Of a stretch of DNA of 64,000 nucleotides, positions 25,018 through 34,043 are shown piece by piece (the stretch's first letter is position 1; each line of letters begins with the position of its first letter). Location of the stretch: positions 1 to 64,000 of the forward strand of contig NZ_JBEPTM010000006.1 of assembly GCF_040549525.1 (NCBI RefSeq), given 5' to 3'. The notes beneath the pieces were generated by a model. The model made no database searches. It was not told the DNA's origin and worked only from the letters and a program-made list of their open reading frames with translations. The stretch comes from Lacisediminihabitans sp040549525 (lineage in GTDB: Bacteria > Actinomycetota > Actinomycetes > Actinomycetales > Microbacteriaceae). The translations under genes and the position numbers were made by a program.

Positions 25018-26724
25018 ATGACGATCACCACCCCGCGACCGTGGCTCTCCAGCTACGCCGAAGGCGTTCCGCACGAGATCGAGCTGCCGACCGGGTCGTT
25101 GTTCGATCTGGTCGAAGCCTCGGTGAGCGAGTTCGGCGACAACATCGCACTGGAGTTCTTCGGCGCCACCACGACCTACGCGGAGCTCGGTGAACAGATC
25201 CTGCGTGCGGCCGAGGGGCTTCGCCTTCTCGGGGTGCAGAAGGGTGACACCGTCGCCGTGATTCTGCCCAATTGCCCGCAGCACGTCGTGGCCTTCTACG
25301 CCGTGTTGCGCCTCGGCGCGATCGTCGTCGAACACAATCCGCTGTACACGCCGCGCGAGCTGCGGCACCAGTTCGAAGACCACGGCGCCAAGGTCGCCAT
25401 CGTCTGGAACAACGTCGTCGAGACCGTGCAGCAGTTTCCGACGGATGTCGCGGTCGAGTCCATCGTGTCGATCGACGTCACCAGGGCGATGCCCTTCGGC
25501 ACTCGCGCGCTCCTGAGGCTGCCGATCGCGCGGGCCCGCGAATCGCGCGCGGCGCTGACCACCACGGTTCGGGGCACCGTGCCGTGGCACAAGCTCCTCG
25601 ATCACCCCACGGTCGACGGCCACATCTTCCGGCCGAAGGCCGAGGATGTCGCGCTCATCCAGTACACGAGCGGCACGACCGGTTCGCCAAAGGGTGCGAC
25701 CCTCACCCACCTCAACCTCGCGACCAACGCCGCCCAGTCCCGCGCCTGGGTGCCGACGGTGCACCGGGGCACGGCGGTCGTCTACGCCGTGCTCCCTATG
25801 TTCCACGCCTACGGACTCACCCTCTGCCTCACGTTCGCGATGAGCATGGGGTCACGGCTGGTGCTCTTTCCCAAGTTCGATCCGGAGCTGGTGCTCGCTG
25901 TGGTGAAGAAGCGCCCGGCCACGTTCCTCCCGGCCGTTCCCCCGATCTACGAGCGGCTCACCGCCGCGGCGGACGAGGCGGGAGTGTCACTGAAGGGGAT
26001 CGAGATCGCGATCTCCGGAGCTATGCCGCTGTCGGCATCCGTCGTCGAACCGTGGGAGAAGCGCACCGGGGGATACCTCGTCGAGGGCTACGGGCTCTCC
26101 GAGACGAGCCCGGTGCTCATGGCCAACCCGGTCGGCCCGACCCGCCGGGCGGGCACGGTCGGATTGCCGCTGCCGAACACGGAGGTGAGGGTCGTCGACC
26201 CGGAGAATCCGACGGTCGATCGTGGTGCCGGTGACGAGGGCGAGTTGATCGTGCGTGGACCGCAGGTGTTCTCCGGCTATTGGAAGAGGGCCGAGGAGAC
26301 GGCGGAGGTCTTCGTGCCCGCGGCGCACGGCGACGAGGCCGGCCCGTGGTTCCGCACCGGCGACATCGTCACGATCGACGCCGATGGCTTCGTGAGCATC
26401 GTCGATCGTATCAAGGAGCTCATCATCACCGGCGGTTTCAACGTGGCGCCGAGCGAGGTCGAAGACGCCCTGCGGTCGCATCCCTCGGTCGCGGATGTCG
26501 CGGTCGTCGGCCTGCCGAGCGACCACAGTGGCGAGGAGGTGGTGGCCGCGGTCGTGCTGGCGCCGGGCGCCGAGCTCGATGAGCAGGGCCTTCGCGACTT
26601 CGTGCGACCGAACCTCGCCGGGTACAAGGTGCCCAAACGCGTCATTGCGGTGGAGCGGCTGCCGAAGTCCCTGATCGGCAAAGTAATTCGGCGCGAGGTG
26701 CGGGAGCAATTGCAGGCAGGATAG
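25018..26724 (+). CDS. fadD: Long-chain fatty acid-CoA ligase
   Basis: A 568-residue adenylate-forming enzyme that activates fatty acids with ATP and CoA. It shows the AMP-binding P-loop YTSGTTGSPKGATLTH, EGYGLSETSPV, the RTGDIVTIDADGFVSIVDR hinge block, ITGGFNVAPSEVED and the adenylation Lys in PKSLIGKVIRRE. Length and motif order match bacterial FadD. It appears monocistronic with a leaderless start. Chain-length preference cannot be read from the sequence. Confidence 0.9.
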   Translation: MTITTPRPWLSSYAEGVPHEIELPTGSLFDLVEASVSEFGDNIALEFFGATTTYAELGEQILRAAEGLRLLGVQKGDTVAVILPNCPQHVVAFYAVLRLGAIVVEHNPLYTPRELRHQFEDHGAKVAIVWNNVVETVQQFPTDVAVESIVSIDVTRAMPFGTRALLRLPIARARESRAALTTTVRGTVPWHKLLDHPTVDGHIFRPKAEDVALIQYTSGTTGSPKGATLTHLNLATNAAQSRAWVPTVHRGTAVVYAVLPMFHAYGLTLCLTFAMSMGSRLVLFPKFDPELVLAVVKKRPATFLPAVPPIYERLTAAADEAGVSLKGIEIAISGAMPLSASVVEPWEKRTGGYLVEGYGLSETSPVLMANPVGPTRRAGTVGLPLPNTEVRVVDPENPTVDRGAGDEGELIVRGPQVFSGYWKRAEETAEVFVPAAHGDEAGPWFRTGDIVTIDADGFVSIVDRIKELIITGGFNVAPSEVEDALRSHPSVADVAVVGLPSDHSGEEVVAAVVLAPGAELDEQGLRDFVRPNLAGYKVPKRVIAVERLPKSLIGKVIRREVREQLQAG

Positions 26725-26772
26725 GGATACTTCGGTAGACCGGTCGTGGTTCGGCCCCTCGTCCCGACGGGA

Positions 26773-26778
26773 TATGGT
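26773..26778 (+). promoter_or_regulatory. -10 element for ACT-domain gene (leaderless)
   Basis: TATGGT six bases before the ATG at 26785. Confidence 0.5.
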
Positions 26779-26784
26779 GCTGGG

Positions 26785-27207
26785 ATGGCCGGATCACACA
26801 GGGCATCGTCATGGGGCACAACCCATGTGCCCACCATCCTCCGTTCGCTCGAGCCCCGACTGCATCCGGGTGAGTTCGTATTCGTCTCGGTGCAGCCGGA
26901 CCGTGCCTCGCAGTTGGACGCGATGGCGACGATCGTCGAACTGGAGGGCACCACTGTGGTGCTGCGGCGTCGCGATGCCGACGCGGAGTTTCTGACCTAC
27001 GACTTCGTGGCGCGCTGGATCACCCTGACCGCCCACTCCTCGCTCGAGACCGTCGGGCTCACGGCCACCATCTCGGCGGCGCTCGCGGAGGCGGGCATCA
27101 GCAGCAACGTGCTCGCGGGGTTCCACCACGACCACCTGCTCGTGCCCGGTCACCAGGCGGAACAGGCGATGGCGGTGCTGCGCGAGCTCTCCCGCGAGGA
27201 GGGCTAG
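26785..27207 (+). CDS. ACT-domain (CASTOR-like) protein
   Basis: A 140-residue small cytosolic protein. The second half (WITLTAHSSLETVGLTATIS, then LAEAGISSNVLAGFHHDHLLVP) matches single-chain ACT-domain proteins of the CASTOR-like group, which bind amino acids at a dimer interface. The first half (TILRSLEPRLHPGEFVFVSV) is the companion beta domain usual for this family. The start at the ATG (26785) is set by the -10 element; the frame further upstream lacks support. Its stop shares CTAG with the stop of the convergent gene. The ligand is unknown. Confidence 0.8.
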   Translation: MAGSHRASSWGTTHVPTILRSLEPRLHPGEFVFVSVQPDRASQLDAMATIVELEGTTVVLRRRDADAEFLTYDFVARWITLTAHSSLETVGLTATISAALAEAGISSNVLAGFHHDHLLVPGHQAEQAMAVLRELSREEG

Positions 27208-27575
27208 GCGTTCTTGCCGGGAAGGGGCACCGGCGACATCTTCGGCGAGATCGGGATGAGCCCCAGTGAGGCGACATTCTTTTCTCCGCCGAATGCCCCG
27301 ACCGTGTAACACTGCCATCCGGGGCCGCCGGTGCCGAAGAATTCGAAGCGGGCGGATGCCCCGGTCGCCTCGGGTGCCTCGTACGCGACCCACGCGTTGC
27401 AGGCCTCCTGCGCGGTGGCGGCGGCAACGGACATGGTCGTCAGCATTCCGGGGAGCACGAGGCAGGCGATGCCCACCACGACCACGATGCGCAGCACGAA
27501 CCTCATCCTCCGCAGGCGCGGGGTGCCCTCGGTCGGCACGTAGCCGGCCAGTTCGGGCTCGTCGTCGTAGTTCAT
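27204..27575 (-). CDS. Single-pass membrane protein, unknown function
   Basis: A 123-residue protein with a charged N-terminal tail of about 25 residues, one hydrophobic helix (about 27-55) and an external domain of about 65 residues that has two Cys (in EACNAW and WQCYTV) able to form a disulfide. I recognise no family. No clear ribosome-binding site precedes the ATG. It is convergent with the ACT-domain gene and divergent from the esterase at 27665, with 89 bp between starts. Confidence 0.65.
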   Translation of the reverse strand: MNYDDEPELAGYVPTEGTPRLRRMRFVLRIVVVVGIACLVLPGMLTTMSVAAATAQEACNAWVAYEAPEATGASARFEFFGTGGPGWQCYTVGAFGGEKNVASLGLIPISPKMSPVPLPGKNA

Positions 27576-27664
27576 GGCGGTTCGATCTTGTCACGGTCAC
27601 GGTCGATTGCGGAGCCCGCGCGGTATCGTGCATCGACCCCGCAGATCGAATTGGAGACCCGTCG

Positions 27665-28750
27665 ATGCCGACACCATCCCCAGCGCCGCGACCCGGGCGG
27701 CTCGGCGATCCCGACAGCACCCTCGCCACGGACCCTCGCTCAGACCCGCGGATGCTCGCCGCGATGGCGCCGTTCCGGCTCGGTGAGCGCACCTCCCCGC
27801 CCCGCATCTCCCCGAATGACCCGCTCGAGGCCCGCCTCGCCTTCAGCCGACGGGCGGAGTCTCGCCTCGAGTCCCTCTTCGATGCGCTTCTCGCCGAGCT
27901 CCCGCCGGTCACAGGCGTCGTTCACTCGACCCGGGTCATCCCGGGACCTCACGGAGGGGAGCTGGTCCTCTCGGAGCATCGGCCAGAGGAGGCCTCCGGG
28001 CCGCTGCCCGGCATCCTGCATGTCCACGGCGGTGGCATGGTGATGCTCAGTGGGGGCAACTCCGTCTACACGCGCTGGCGCGACGAGCTCGCGGCTGCCG
28101 GCCTCGTCGTGGTGGGGGTCGGGTTTCGGAACGCTGTGGATGAGACCGGGCACCATCCATTCCCCGCGGGGCTCGACGACGTCACCGCCGCGGTGAACTG
28201 GGTGTCGGCCCATCGTGCAGAACTCGGCATCTCCTCCCTGGTGCTCCAGGGCGATTCCGGTGGGGCGAATCTCGCTCTCGCCGCCTGCATCCGCGCCGGT
28301 CGGGAGGGGGTCACGGGCATCGATGGCGTCTATGCCTCTGTGCCGTACATCTCCGGGCTCTACGAATGGCTCGCGCAAGACAATCCCGCCGAGCTGCCGT
28401 CGCTCACCGAGAACGACGGCTACTTCATGAGCAATGCGCTCAACAGCATCCTGAGGGATCTCTACGACCCCGGTCGGTCGAACCGTCACAATCCGCTCGC
28501 CTGGCCGTATTTCGCGACGGTTTCCGACGTGCGGGGACTGCCCCCTCATGCGATCTCGGTCAACGAACTCGACCCCTGCCGCGACGAGGGGCTCGCCTAC
28601 GCGCGCACCCTCCGCGAGGCGGGTGTCGACGTGGTGGAGCGCACCGTTGCCGGTGTGTGCCATTTCGGCGACGAGCTCTTCCGGTCGGCGCTTCCGGATG
28701 TCTACGCACAATCGGTCGCGCACGTTCGCGACTTCGCGCTCAGCCTGTAG
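27665..28750 (+). CDS. Alpha/beta hydrolase, hormone-sensitive lipase family esterase
   Basis: A 361-residue cytosolic hydrolase. It has the oxyanion-hole motif HVHGGGMVMLSG, the nucleophile elbow LQGDSGGANLALA (Ser in GDSGG), and NELDPCRDEGLAYARTLREAG with the catalytic Asp; the His is expected in VAGVCHFGDE. Members cleave short acyl or aryl esters. An N-terminal cap of about 100 residues includes a proline-rich start. GGAGA about eight bases before the ATG supports this start over the long frame upstream. Natural substrate unknown. Confidence 0.88.
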   Translation: MPTPSPAPRPGRLGDPDSTLATDPRSDPRMLAAMAPFRLGERTSPPRISPNDPLEARLAFSRRAESRLESLFDALLAELPPVTGVVHSTRVIPGPHGGELVLSEHRPEEASGPLPGILHVHGGGMVMLSGGNSVYTRWRDELAAAGLVVVGVGFRNAVDETGHHPFPAGLDDVTAAVNWVSAHRAELGISSLVLQGDSGGANLALAACIRAGREGVTGIDGVYASVPYISGLYEWLAQDNPAELPSLTENDGYFMSNALNSILRDLYDPGRSNRHNPLAWPYFATVSDVRGLPPHAISVNELDPCRDEGLAYARTLREAGVDVVERTVAGVCHFGDELFRSALPDVYAQSVAHVRDFALSL

Positions 28751-28800
28751 CGCCGACCCTCACCGCGCAGGGTATACCGCGCCGGCCGGCACCGCCCGAG

Positions 28801-30252
28801 CTAGTGCGAGCTGCCCTCCGACTCGATCTCGGAGCGGTCACCGCTCCACAGCGTGTGGAAGGTCCCCTCACTGTCGATGCGCTTGTAGGTGTGTGCGCCG
28901 AAGAAGTCCCGCTGGCCCTGGGTGAGCGCGGCGGGGAGCCGGTCGGCGCGCAGGCTGTCGTAGTACGCGAGGGAAGAGGCGAACACCGGTGCCGGGATGC
29001 CCGCGTGCGCGGCATCCGCCACCACATTGCGCCAGGAGTCCTGGGCCTTCGCCACCACATCGGTGAAGAAGGGCGCGGTCACGAGCGACACGAGTCCCGG
29101 GTCTGCCGCGTAGGCCTCGGTGATGCGGTTGAGGAAGCGGGCGCGGATGATGCAGCCGCCGCGCCAGATCTTGGCGATCTCACCCTTCTTGATCTCCCAG
29201 TCGTACTGTTCCGCGCCGGCGACGATCGCGTCGAAACCCTGGCTGTAGGCGATGACCTTCGAGGCGTACAGCGCTTGGCGCACGCCCTCGATGAAGCCGT
29301 CGACGTCCTCGACCGGGGATGCCGTCGGTCCGGGCAGTGCCGCGGCCGCGGCACGCTGGGCCGGCTTCGACGACACGGATCGGGCGAAGACGGCTTCGGC
29401 GATGCCGGAGACGGGGATGCCGAGGTCGAGCGCGGTCTGAACCGTCCAGACGCCGGTGCCCTTCGACCCAGCCTGGTCGAGGATCACGTCGACGAGGGGC
29501 TTGCCGGTCTCGGCATCCACCTGGCGCAGCACCTCGGCGGTGATCTCGATGAGGTAGCTCTCGAGCTCGCCGGTGTTCCACTCGGCGAAGATGTCGGCGA
29601 TCTCCGCCGGGGTCTTGCCGGTGCCGCGGCGGATGAGGTCGTAGGCCTCGCCGATGAGCTGCATGTCGGCGTACTCGATGCCGTTGTGGATCATCTTCAC
29701 GAAGTGTCCGGCTCCGTCGTGACCCACGTGCGTGACGCAGGGCTCACCGTCGACGACCGCGGCGATCGACTCGAGGATCGGGCCGAGGGTCACCCAGGAT
29801 TCGTCGGATCCGCCGGGCATGATCGACGGGCCGAGGAGGGCGCCCTCTTCGCCGCCGGAGATGCCGGCGCCCACGAAGTTGATGCCGGTCTCGCGCACGA
29901 CCTTCTCGCGGCGGATCGTGTCGGTGAAGAGCGAGTTGCCTCCGTCGACGATGATGTCGCCGGGTTCGAAGACCTTGATGAGTTCGTCGATGACCGCATC
30001 CGTGCCCTTGCCGGCCTGCACCATGACGATGGCGGCGCGGGGTGTGGAGAGGGCCGCGGCGAACTCGGCGTAGCTCGTGGTGCCGATGAAATTCGCTTCG
30101 GGGTGCTCGGAGAGCAGAGTGTCGGTCTTCTCGTGGCTGCGATTGAACACGGCGACGGTGTTGCCCTCGCGGCTCGCGAGGTTGCGGGCGAGATTGCTTC
30201 CCATGACGGCGAGCCCGACGACTCCGATGTTTGCGGCTGAATTATCTGGCAC
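28801..30252 (-). CDS. gnd: 6-phosphogluconate dehydrogenase, decarboxylating
   Basis: A 483-residue cytosolic enzyme that oxidises 6-phosphogluconate to ribulose 5-phosphate and CO2. It shows the coenzyme motif GVVGLAVMGSNLARN followed by the NRS segment that favours NADP, IVDGGNSLFTDT, the substrate motif GISGGEEGALLGPSIMPGG, and the catalytic Lys in GHFVKMIHNGIEY. The GTG start has AAGGAG seven bases upstream. It sits at the edge of the aldonate island and provides the final step for gluconate entering through gluconokinase at 41861. It could also serve the oxidative pentose phosphate pathway. Confidence 0.95.
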   Translation of the reverse strand: MPDNSAANIGVVGLAVMGSNLARNLASREGNTVAVFNRSHEKTDTLLSEHPEANFIGTTSYAEFAAALSTPRAAIVMVQAGKGTDAVIDELIKVFEPGDIIVDGGNSLFTDTIRREKVVRETGINFVGAGISGGEEGALLGPSIMPGGSDESWVTLGPILESIAAVVDGEPCVTHVGHDGAGHFVKMIHNGIEYADMQLIGEAYDLIRRGTGKTPAEIADIFAEWNTGELESYLIEITAEVLRQVDAETGKPLVDVILDQAGSKGTGVWTVQTALDLGIPVSGIAEAVFARSVSSKPAQRAAAAALPGPTASPVEDVDGFIEGVRQALYASKVIAYSQGFDAIVAGAEQYDWEIKKGEIAKIWRGGCIIRARFLNRITEAYAADPGLVSLVTAPFFTDVVAKAQDSWRNVVADAAHAGIPAPVFASSLAYYDSLRADRLPAALTQGQRDFFGAHTYKRIDSEGTFHTLWSGDRSEIESEGSSH

Positions 30253-30298
30253 GGGTTCTCTCCTTGCGAACTATGAACAGTTGGCTCAACAGTAGCTT

Positions 30299-31213
30299 TC
30301 AGTCGCGGGGTAGCGACTGGATGTAGCGATGCACGACGGCGAGATCGAGGTCGCCGAGGCCAGCGGAGACGAGCCCTTCGAACGAAGCGCGCAACACATC
30401 GAGCACCGGAGTCGCCGTGTCCGTCGCCGATGCCGCCGCGGCGGCGAATCCGAGATCTTTCACCATGTATCGGGCAATGCCCGTCGGCGTGTAGTCGCCG
30501 TCGATGATGCGTTGCTTCTTGGTTTCGAGCACACGGCTTCCCGCGTATCCACCCTGCAGAAGAGACAGCAGGGCCTCGAGGTCGAGACCGGACCTCTCGG
30601 CGATCACGCTGGCTTCGCTGATCGCCGAAATCGTCGCGGCCACTATGAGCTGGTTGCAGGCTTTGGCGATTTCGCCTGAGCCCAGAGGTCCGAGATGGAC
30701 GGGCGTACCGAAAGTGGCAAGCACGGGAAACACCGATTGCACAGAATCGATATCGCCCCCGACCATGATGGAGAGGGTTGCGGCAATGGCGCCCTCCGTG
30801 CCGCCGGATACCGGTGCGTCGACGATCGTCATCCGTCCGCTCGTGGCAACGGACAAGCGCTCTGCCACCTCGCGGATTCCGATGGGCGACACCGACGAAC
30901 ACACCACGACGGTGGCGCTCGAACCGGAGCTCGATACCGCGTCCCGGCCGAACAGGAGTTCCTCCACCTGGGGCATGTCGGGCACCATGATGATGATGAT
31001 CGAGCAGGCGTCGGCGAGTTGCCGGGGGGTCGCTACCCAGACTGCTCCCGCCTCGAGGGCATCGGCGGCGCGATCTCGAGACCGCCCGGTGACGCGGAGG
31101 GATCCGATGTCGGCCTTCAGGTAGTTCAGCGCCATCGGCAGCCCCATCTTGCCGAGGCCGATAAATCCCACGGACTGCTCGGCTCGCACGGACTTTCCAG
31201 GCACCTGAGTCAT
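30299..31213 (-). CDS. NAD(P)-dependent beta-hydroxyacid dehydrogenase (3-hydroxyisobutyrate dehydrogenase family)
   Basis: A 304-residue oxidoreductase with the NAD(P) motif GFIGLGKMGLPMA, the substrate signature DAPVSGGTEGA and the catalytic Lys in GSGEIAKACNQL. The family includes 2-hydroxy-3-oxopropionate (tartronate semialdehyde) reductase and 3-hydroxyisobutyrate, 6-phosphogluconate-like and L-threonate dehydrogenases. In this island a role on a short sugar-acid side product is plausible, but the substrate is open. I set the start at the ATG (31213), since the family's Rossmann motif follows soon after. It is divergent from the IclR gene and 46 bp upstream of gnd on the same strand, so the two are probably cotranscribed. 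Confidence 0.87.
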   Translation of the reverse strand: MTQVPGKSVRAEQSVGFIGLGKMGLPMALNYLKADIGSLRVTGRSRDRAADALEAGAVWVATPRQLADACSIIIIMVPDMPQVEELLFGRDAVSSSGSSATVVVCSSVSPIGIREVAERLSVATSGRMTIVDAPVSGGTEGAIAATLSIMVGGDIDSVQSVFPVLATFGTPVHLGPLGSGEIAKACNQLIVAATISAISEASVIAERSGLDLEALLSLLQGGYAGSRVLETKKQRIIDGDYTPTGIARYMVKDLGFAAAAASATDTATPVLDVLRASFEGLVSAGLGDLDLAVVHRYIQSLPRD

Positions 31214-31227
31214 GAAAACAGCATACA

Positions 31228-31238
31228 GAACACTGTTC
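31228..31238. promoter_or_regulatory. Candidate IclR operator (inverted repeat)
   Basis: GAACACTGTTC, 5-bp arms around one base, between the divergent dehydrogenase and IclR genes. Related GTTCA/TGAAC half-sites occur at 35999-36006 and 36051-36068 ahead of the second transcription unit. Confidence 0.4.
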
Positions 31239-31315
31239 ACCAGAATGGATACATCGCTAAGATTAACCCAAATCCTCACGAAGAGGGCGCGATTCATTGA
31301 GGGGGAAGAGCGGCG

Positions 31316-32152
31316 ATGCGAGAGGCGGAGGAGAAGGGCGCACTAGCACCGGCCGTGCAGAAAGCCATCCGAATCCTGGATCTGCTCGCAGCCTCCCCGG
31401 GGCGCCCGAAGCCTCTGAGCGACATCGCCCGCGAACTCGGGATCGCGAAGTCGTCCACCTCCAATCTCTGCGCCTCCCTCGAGGAGGGCGGCCTCATCCG
31501 TCGCACGGCGGGCGGATTCCTGCTCGGTCGTCGCTCTGTCGAACTCGGCAGTGCCTATCTCGCCGGCTTCGACCAGATCCGCGAGTTCTATCGCATCTGC
31601 GAGGAGTCCGAGGTGTTGCGTCGCCAGCTCGTGCAGATAGCCATGCTCGATGGGGTGCGCTCGCTCTATCTCGCCGTGTATGAGGGCAGAGAGCGGTTTC
31701 CGCTCTCCGCCAGCGTCGGCGACCGTTACCCGGCATCGGCGACTGCCGTGGGAACGGCGTTGCTTGCCGAGCTCACACCCGAGCGGATCGAGGCGCTGTT
31801 TCGCGAGCCGAGCCATCTCGTCAGTCTGACGAACCGTTCGACCTCTGACCTGGCTTCCCTGCAGGCGAAGCTGGAAATCACCCGCCGAAACGGCTACGCG
31901 GTCGACGATGGCGAGGTGCACCCCAGCGTCTTCGCCCTGGCCACTCTCGTGCCCTCGACCCGTGCCGATGAGCCGTCATTCGCGATCGGGGTCTCCCTCG
32001 TGCATCCGAGTGACACGCCCGGGGAGCGGGAGAGGGTGCTTCTGGCGCTGCAGCAGGCATCCGCCGAACTTTCGCGTCCCGTGCTCGTCCACCCCCGGGA
32101 CGAGGATGACCTGACCAGCGAAGATCGAACTACCACCGAGGAGTTCCAATGA
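31316..32152 (+). CDS. IclR-family transcriptional regulator
   Basis: A 278-residue regulator. The N-terminal winged helix (AVQKAIRILDLLAASPGRP, LSDIARELGIAKSSTSNLCA) is followed by the IclR effector domain, with GTALLAELTPERIEALF and ITRRNGYAVDDGEVHPSVFALATLV. These proteins usually bind a small carboxylate or sugar acid and release or activate nearby catabolic genes. GGGGGAAGAG precedes the ATG. Its stop overlaps the gluconate 5-dehydrogenase start (ATGA), so regulator and enzymes are one operon. A second IclR gene lies at 37079. Confidence 0.92.
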   Translation: MREAEEKGALAPAVQKAIRILDLLAASPGRPKPLSDIARELGIAKSSTSNLCASLEEGGLIRRTAGGFLLGRRSVELGSAYLAGFDQIREFYRICEESEVLRRQLVQIAMLDGVRSLYLAVYEGRERFPLSASVGDRYPASATAVGTALLAELTPERIEALFREPSHLVSLTNRSTSDLASLQAKLEITRRNGYAVDDGEVHPSVFALATLVPSTRADEPSFAIGVSLVHPSDTPGERERVLLALQQASAELSRPVLVHPRDEDDLTSEDRTTTEEFQ

Positions 32153-32916
32153 CCGCATTATTCGACCTGACCGGCCGTATCGCCCTTGTCACGGGCTCCA
32201 GCCGCGGCATCGGTCTGACTCTCGCTCGTGGACTCGCGAGATCGGGAGCCCGCGTCGTGCTGCACGGGCGCGACCAACAGACTCTGAACGCCGCCAGGGA
32301 GACGGTGCTGGCGGAATCGGGGGGAGAGGTCGCGACTGCCCGTTTCGATGTGACCGATGCCGCCGCCGTAGATAGTGGAATCAGCGAGATCGAATCCTCG
32401 GTCGGGCCCGTGCAGATCCTGGTGAACAATGCCGGAATCCAGCGCCGCGCGCCGTTCACCGAGTTCGCGCTGAGCGACTGGAACGAACTTGTCGCATCCA
32501 ACCTGACCAGCGCCTTCCTCGTCGGCCAAAGGATCGCTCGAGGTATGGTCGACGCCGGGTCGGGCAAGATCATCAATATCGGCTCGGTGCAATCGCAACT
32601 CGGCCGCCCGGGAATCGCCGCCTATGCCGCGACCAAGGGGGGCATCGCGATGCTCACCAAGGGGATGTGCGCCGACCTCGGGCCACGCGGCATCCAGGTT
32701 AATGCGATCGCGCCAGGGTATTTCGCCACCGAATTGACCAAGTCCCTCGTCGACGACGAGACCTTCAGCCAGTGGGTGCGCACGCGCACTCCAGCCGGAC
32801 GGTGGGGCGATACCGAAGATCTGGTCGGCGCGCTCGTGTTTCTCGCGTCCGGAGCATCAGATTTCGTCAACGGCCAGGTCCTCTATGTCGACGGCGGCAT
32901 GACCGCAGTGGTCTGA
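32149..32916 (+). CDS. idnO: Gluconate 5-dehydrogenase (5-keto-D-gluconate reductase)
   Basis: A 255-residue short-chain dehydrogenase. It has FDLTGRIALVTGSSRGIGLT, VNNAGIQRRAPFTEF, NIGSVQSQLGRPGIAAYAAT with the catalytic Ser, and Tyr-Ala-Ala-Thr-Lys. The QRRAPFTEF and SVQSQLGRPGI blocks are characteristic of IdnO/Gno rather than generic FabG-like enzymes. It would reduce 5-ketogluconate to D-gluconate with NADPH. Its ATG overlaps the IclR stop and an L-idonate dehydrogenase follows, the classic idonate pair. Confidence 0.88.
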   Translation: MTALFDLTGRIALVTGSSRGIGLTLARGLARSGARVVLHGRDQQTLNAARETVLAESGGEVATARFDVTDAAAVDSGISEIESSVGPVQILVNNAGIQRRAPFTEFALSDWNELVASNLTSAFLVGQRIARGMVDAGSGKIINIGSVQSQLGRPGIAAYAATKGGIAMLTKGMCADLGPRGIQVNAIAPGYFATELTKSLVDDETFSQWVRTRTPAGRWGDTEDLVGALVFLASGASDFVNGQVLYVDGGMTAVV

Positions 32917-32962
32917 GTTGCCCCCCCCTTATTCGCGCCAGACCCATATCGAGAGAGAGAAC

Positions 32963-34009
32963 ATGACGATGGACCTCCCAGAAACCGCCCTCGGCGTGGT
33001 CGCACACGCGAAAGACGAGCTTCGGATCGAGCCTGTTGCGTTGAAACGGCCCGAAGCGCATCAGGCGGTGGTAGACATCACCTACGGCGGCATCTGTGGG
33101 TCGGATCTGCACTACTGGACGCACGGGGCAGCGGGGGAGTCCATTCTGAAGGCCCCGATGGTTCTCGGCCACGAGGTCGTCGGCACCGTGCGAGTCGCCG
33201 CGGCCGACGGATCCGGGCCACGGATCGGAGCCTCCGTCGCGGTCCACCCCGCCACCCCCGGACCCGGCGACGGCAGCCGTTATCCCGAGAACAGACCCAA
33301 TCTCTCCCCGGGGTGCACCTATCTGGGCAGTGCCGCCCGATTTCCGCACACCGACGGCGCGTTCGCGCGGACCGTCGTGCTCGACAGTCGGATGCTGCGA
33401 GAGCTGCCAACGGGCCTGTCCCTGCGAGACGCCGCACTCGTGGAGCCGGCGAGCGTGGCCTGGCACGCTGTGTCGCGCGCGGGTCACGTGAAGGGAAAGC
33501 GCGTGCTCGTGACCGGAAGCGGTCCGATTGGATTGCTGATCATCGCGGTGCTGCGCAGAGCAGAGGCCGCGGAGATCATCGCCACCGACATGTTCGAAAC
33601 CCCGCTCGCGATCGCGACGGCTGTCGGAGCGACACGCACGCTTCTCGCGACGGATGCCGACGCGATTGCCGCCGTGGACGCCGACATCGCCATCGAATCG
33701 TCCGGCAGTTTTCGTGGACTCGCGAGCGCCACGCGTGGCACGACCCGCGGCGGCCGGGTCGTCATGGTGGGGCTGTTGCCCTCGGGGGAGCAGCCCGCAC
33801 TCATCTCACTCGCGATCACCCGGGAGCTCGAGCTGGTCGGATCCTTCCGTTTCAACGACGAGATCGACGAGGTGATCGCGGCGATCGCCGATGGATCACT
33901 CGACGTCGCACCCGTCGTCACACACGAGTTCCCGGTCGAGGAGTCCCTCAAGGCCTTCACGATCGCGAACCAGCCTGCGGTCTCGGGCAAGGTGCTGTTG
34001 AGATTCTGA
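32963..34009 (+). CDS. idnD: L-idonate 5-dehydrogenase, zinc alcohol dehydrogenase family
   Basis: A 348-residue medium-chain dehydrogenase that would oxidise L-idonate to 5-ketogluconate. Catalytic zinc ligands are present: Cys45 in GGICGSDLHYW and His70-Glu71 in APMVLGHEVVG; GSAARFPHTDGAF and GSFRFNDEIDEV match known IdnD blocks. The odd feature is the structural zinc lobe: the region 99-114 that normally carries four Cys reads PGPGDGSRYPENRPNL and has none, so the structural zinc should be absent. The ATG at 32963 is chosen from the conserved N-terminus and the purine-rich sequence before it. Confidence 0.85.
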   Translation: MTMDLPETALGVVAHAKDELRIEPVALKRPEAHQAVVDITYGGICGSDLHYWTHGAAGESILKAPMVLGHEVVGTVRVAAADGSGPRIGASVAVHPATPGPGDGSRYPENRPNLSPGCTYLGSAARFPHTDGAFARTVVLDSRMLRELPTGLSLRDAALVEPASVAWHAVSRAGHVKGKRVLVTGSGPIGLLIIAVLRRAEAAEIIATDMFETPLAIATAVGATRTLLATDADAIAAVDADIAIESSGSFRGLASATRGTTRGGRVVMVGLLPSGEQPALISLAITRELELVGSFRFNDEIDEVIAAIADGSLDVAPVVTHEFPVEESLKAFTIANQPAVSGKVLLRF

Positions 34010-34043
34010 GTCGCGGCCTCGCGCTCGGCCCGCGACCAGGCCG

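Noticed and set aside
31228..31238. LexA/SOS box
   Set aside because: Actinobacterial SOS boxes have GAAC and GTTC four bases apart; here the gap is three, and the site lies beside an IclR gene rather than a repair gene.
32963..34009. idnD as a pseudogene because structural zinc Cys are missing
   Set aside because: The frame is complete, catalytic residues and cofactor-binding region are intact, and the gene sits in a coherent operon; some family members naturally lack this zinc.
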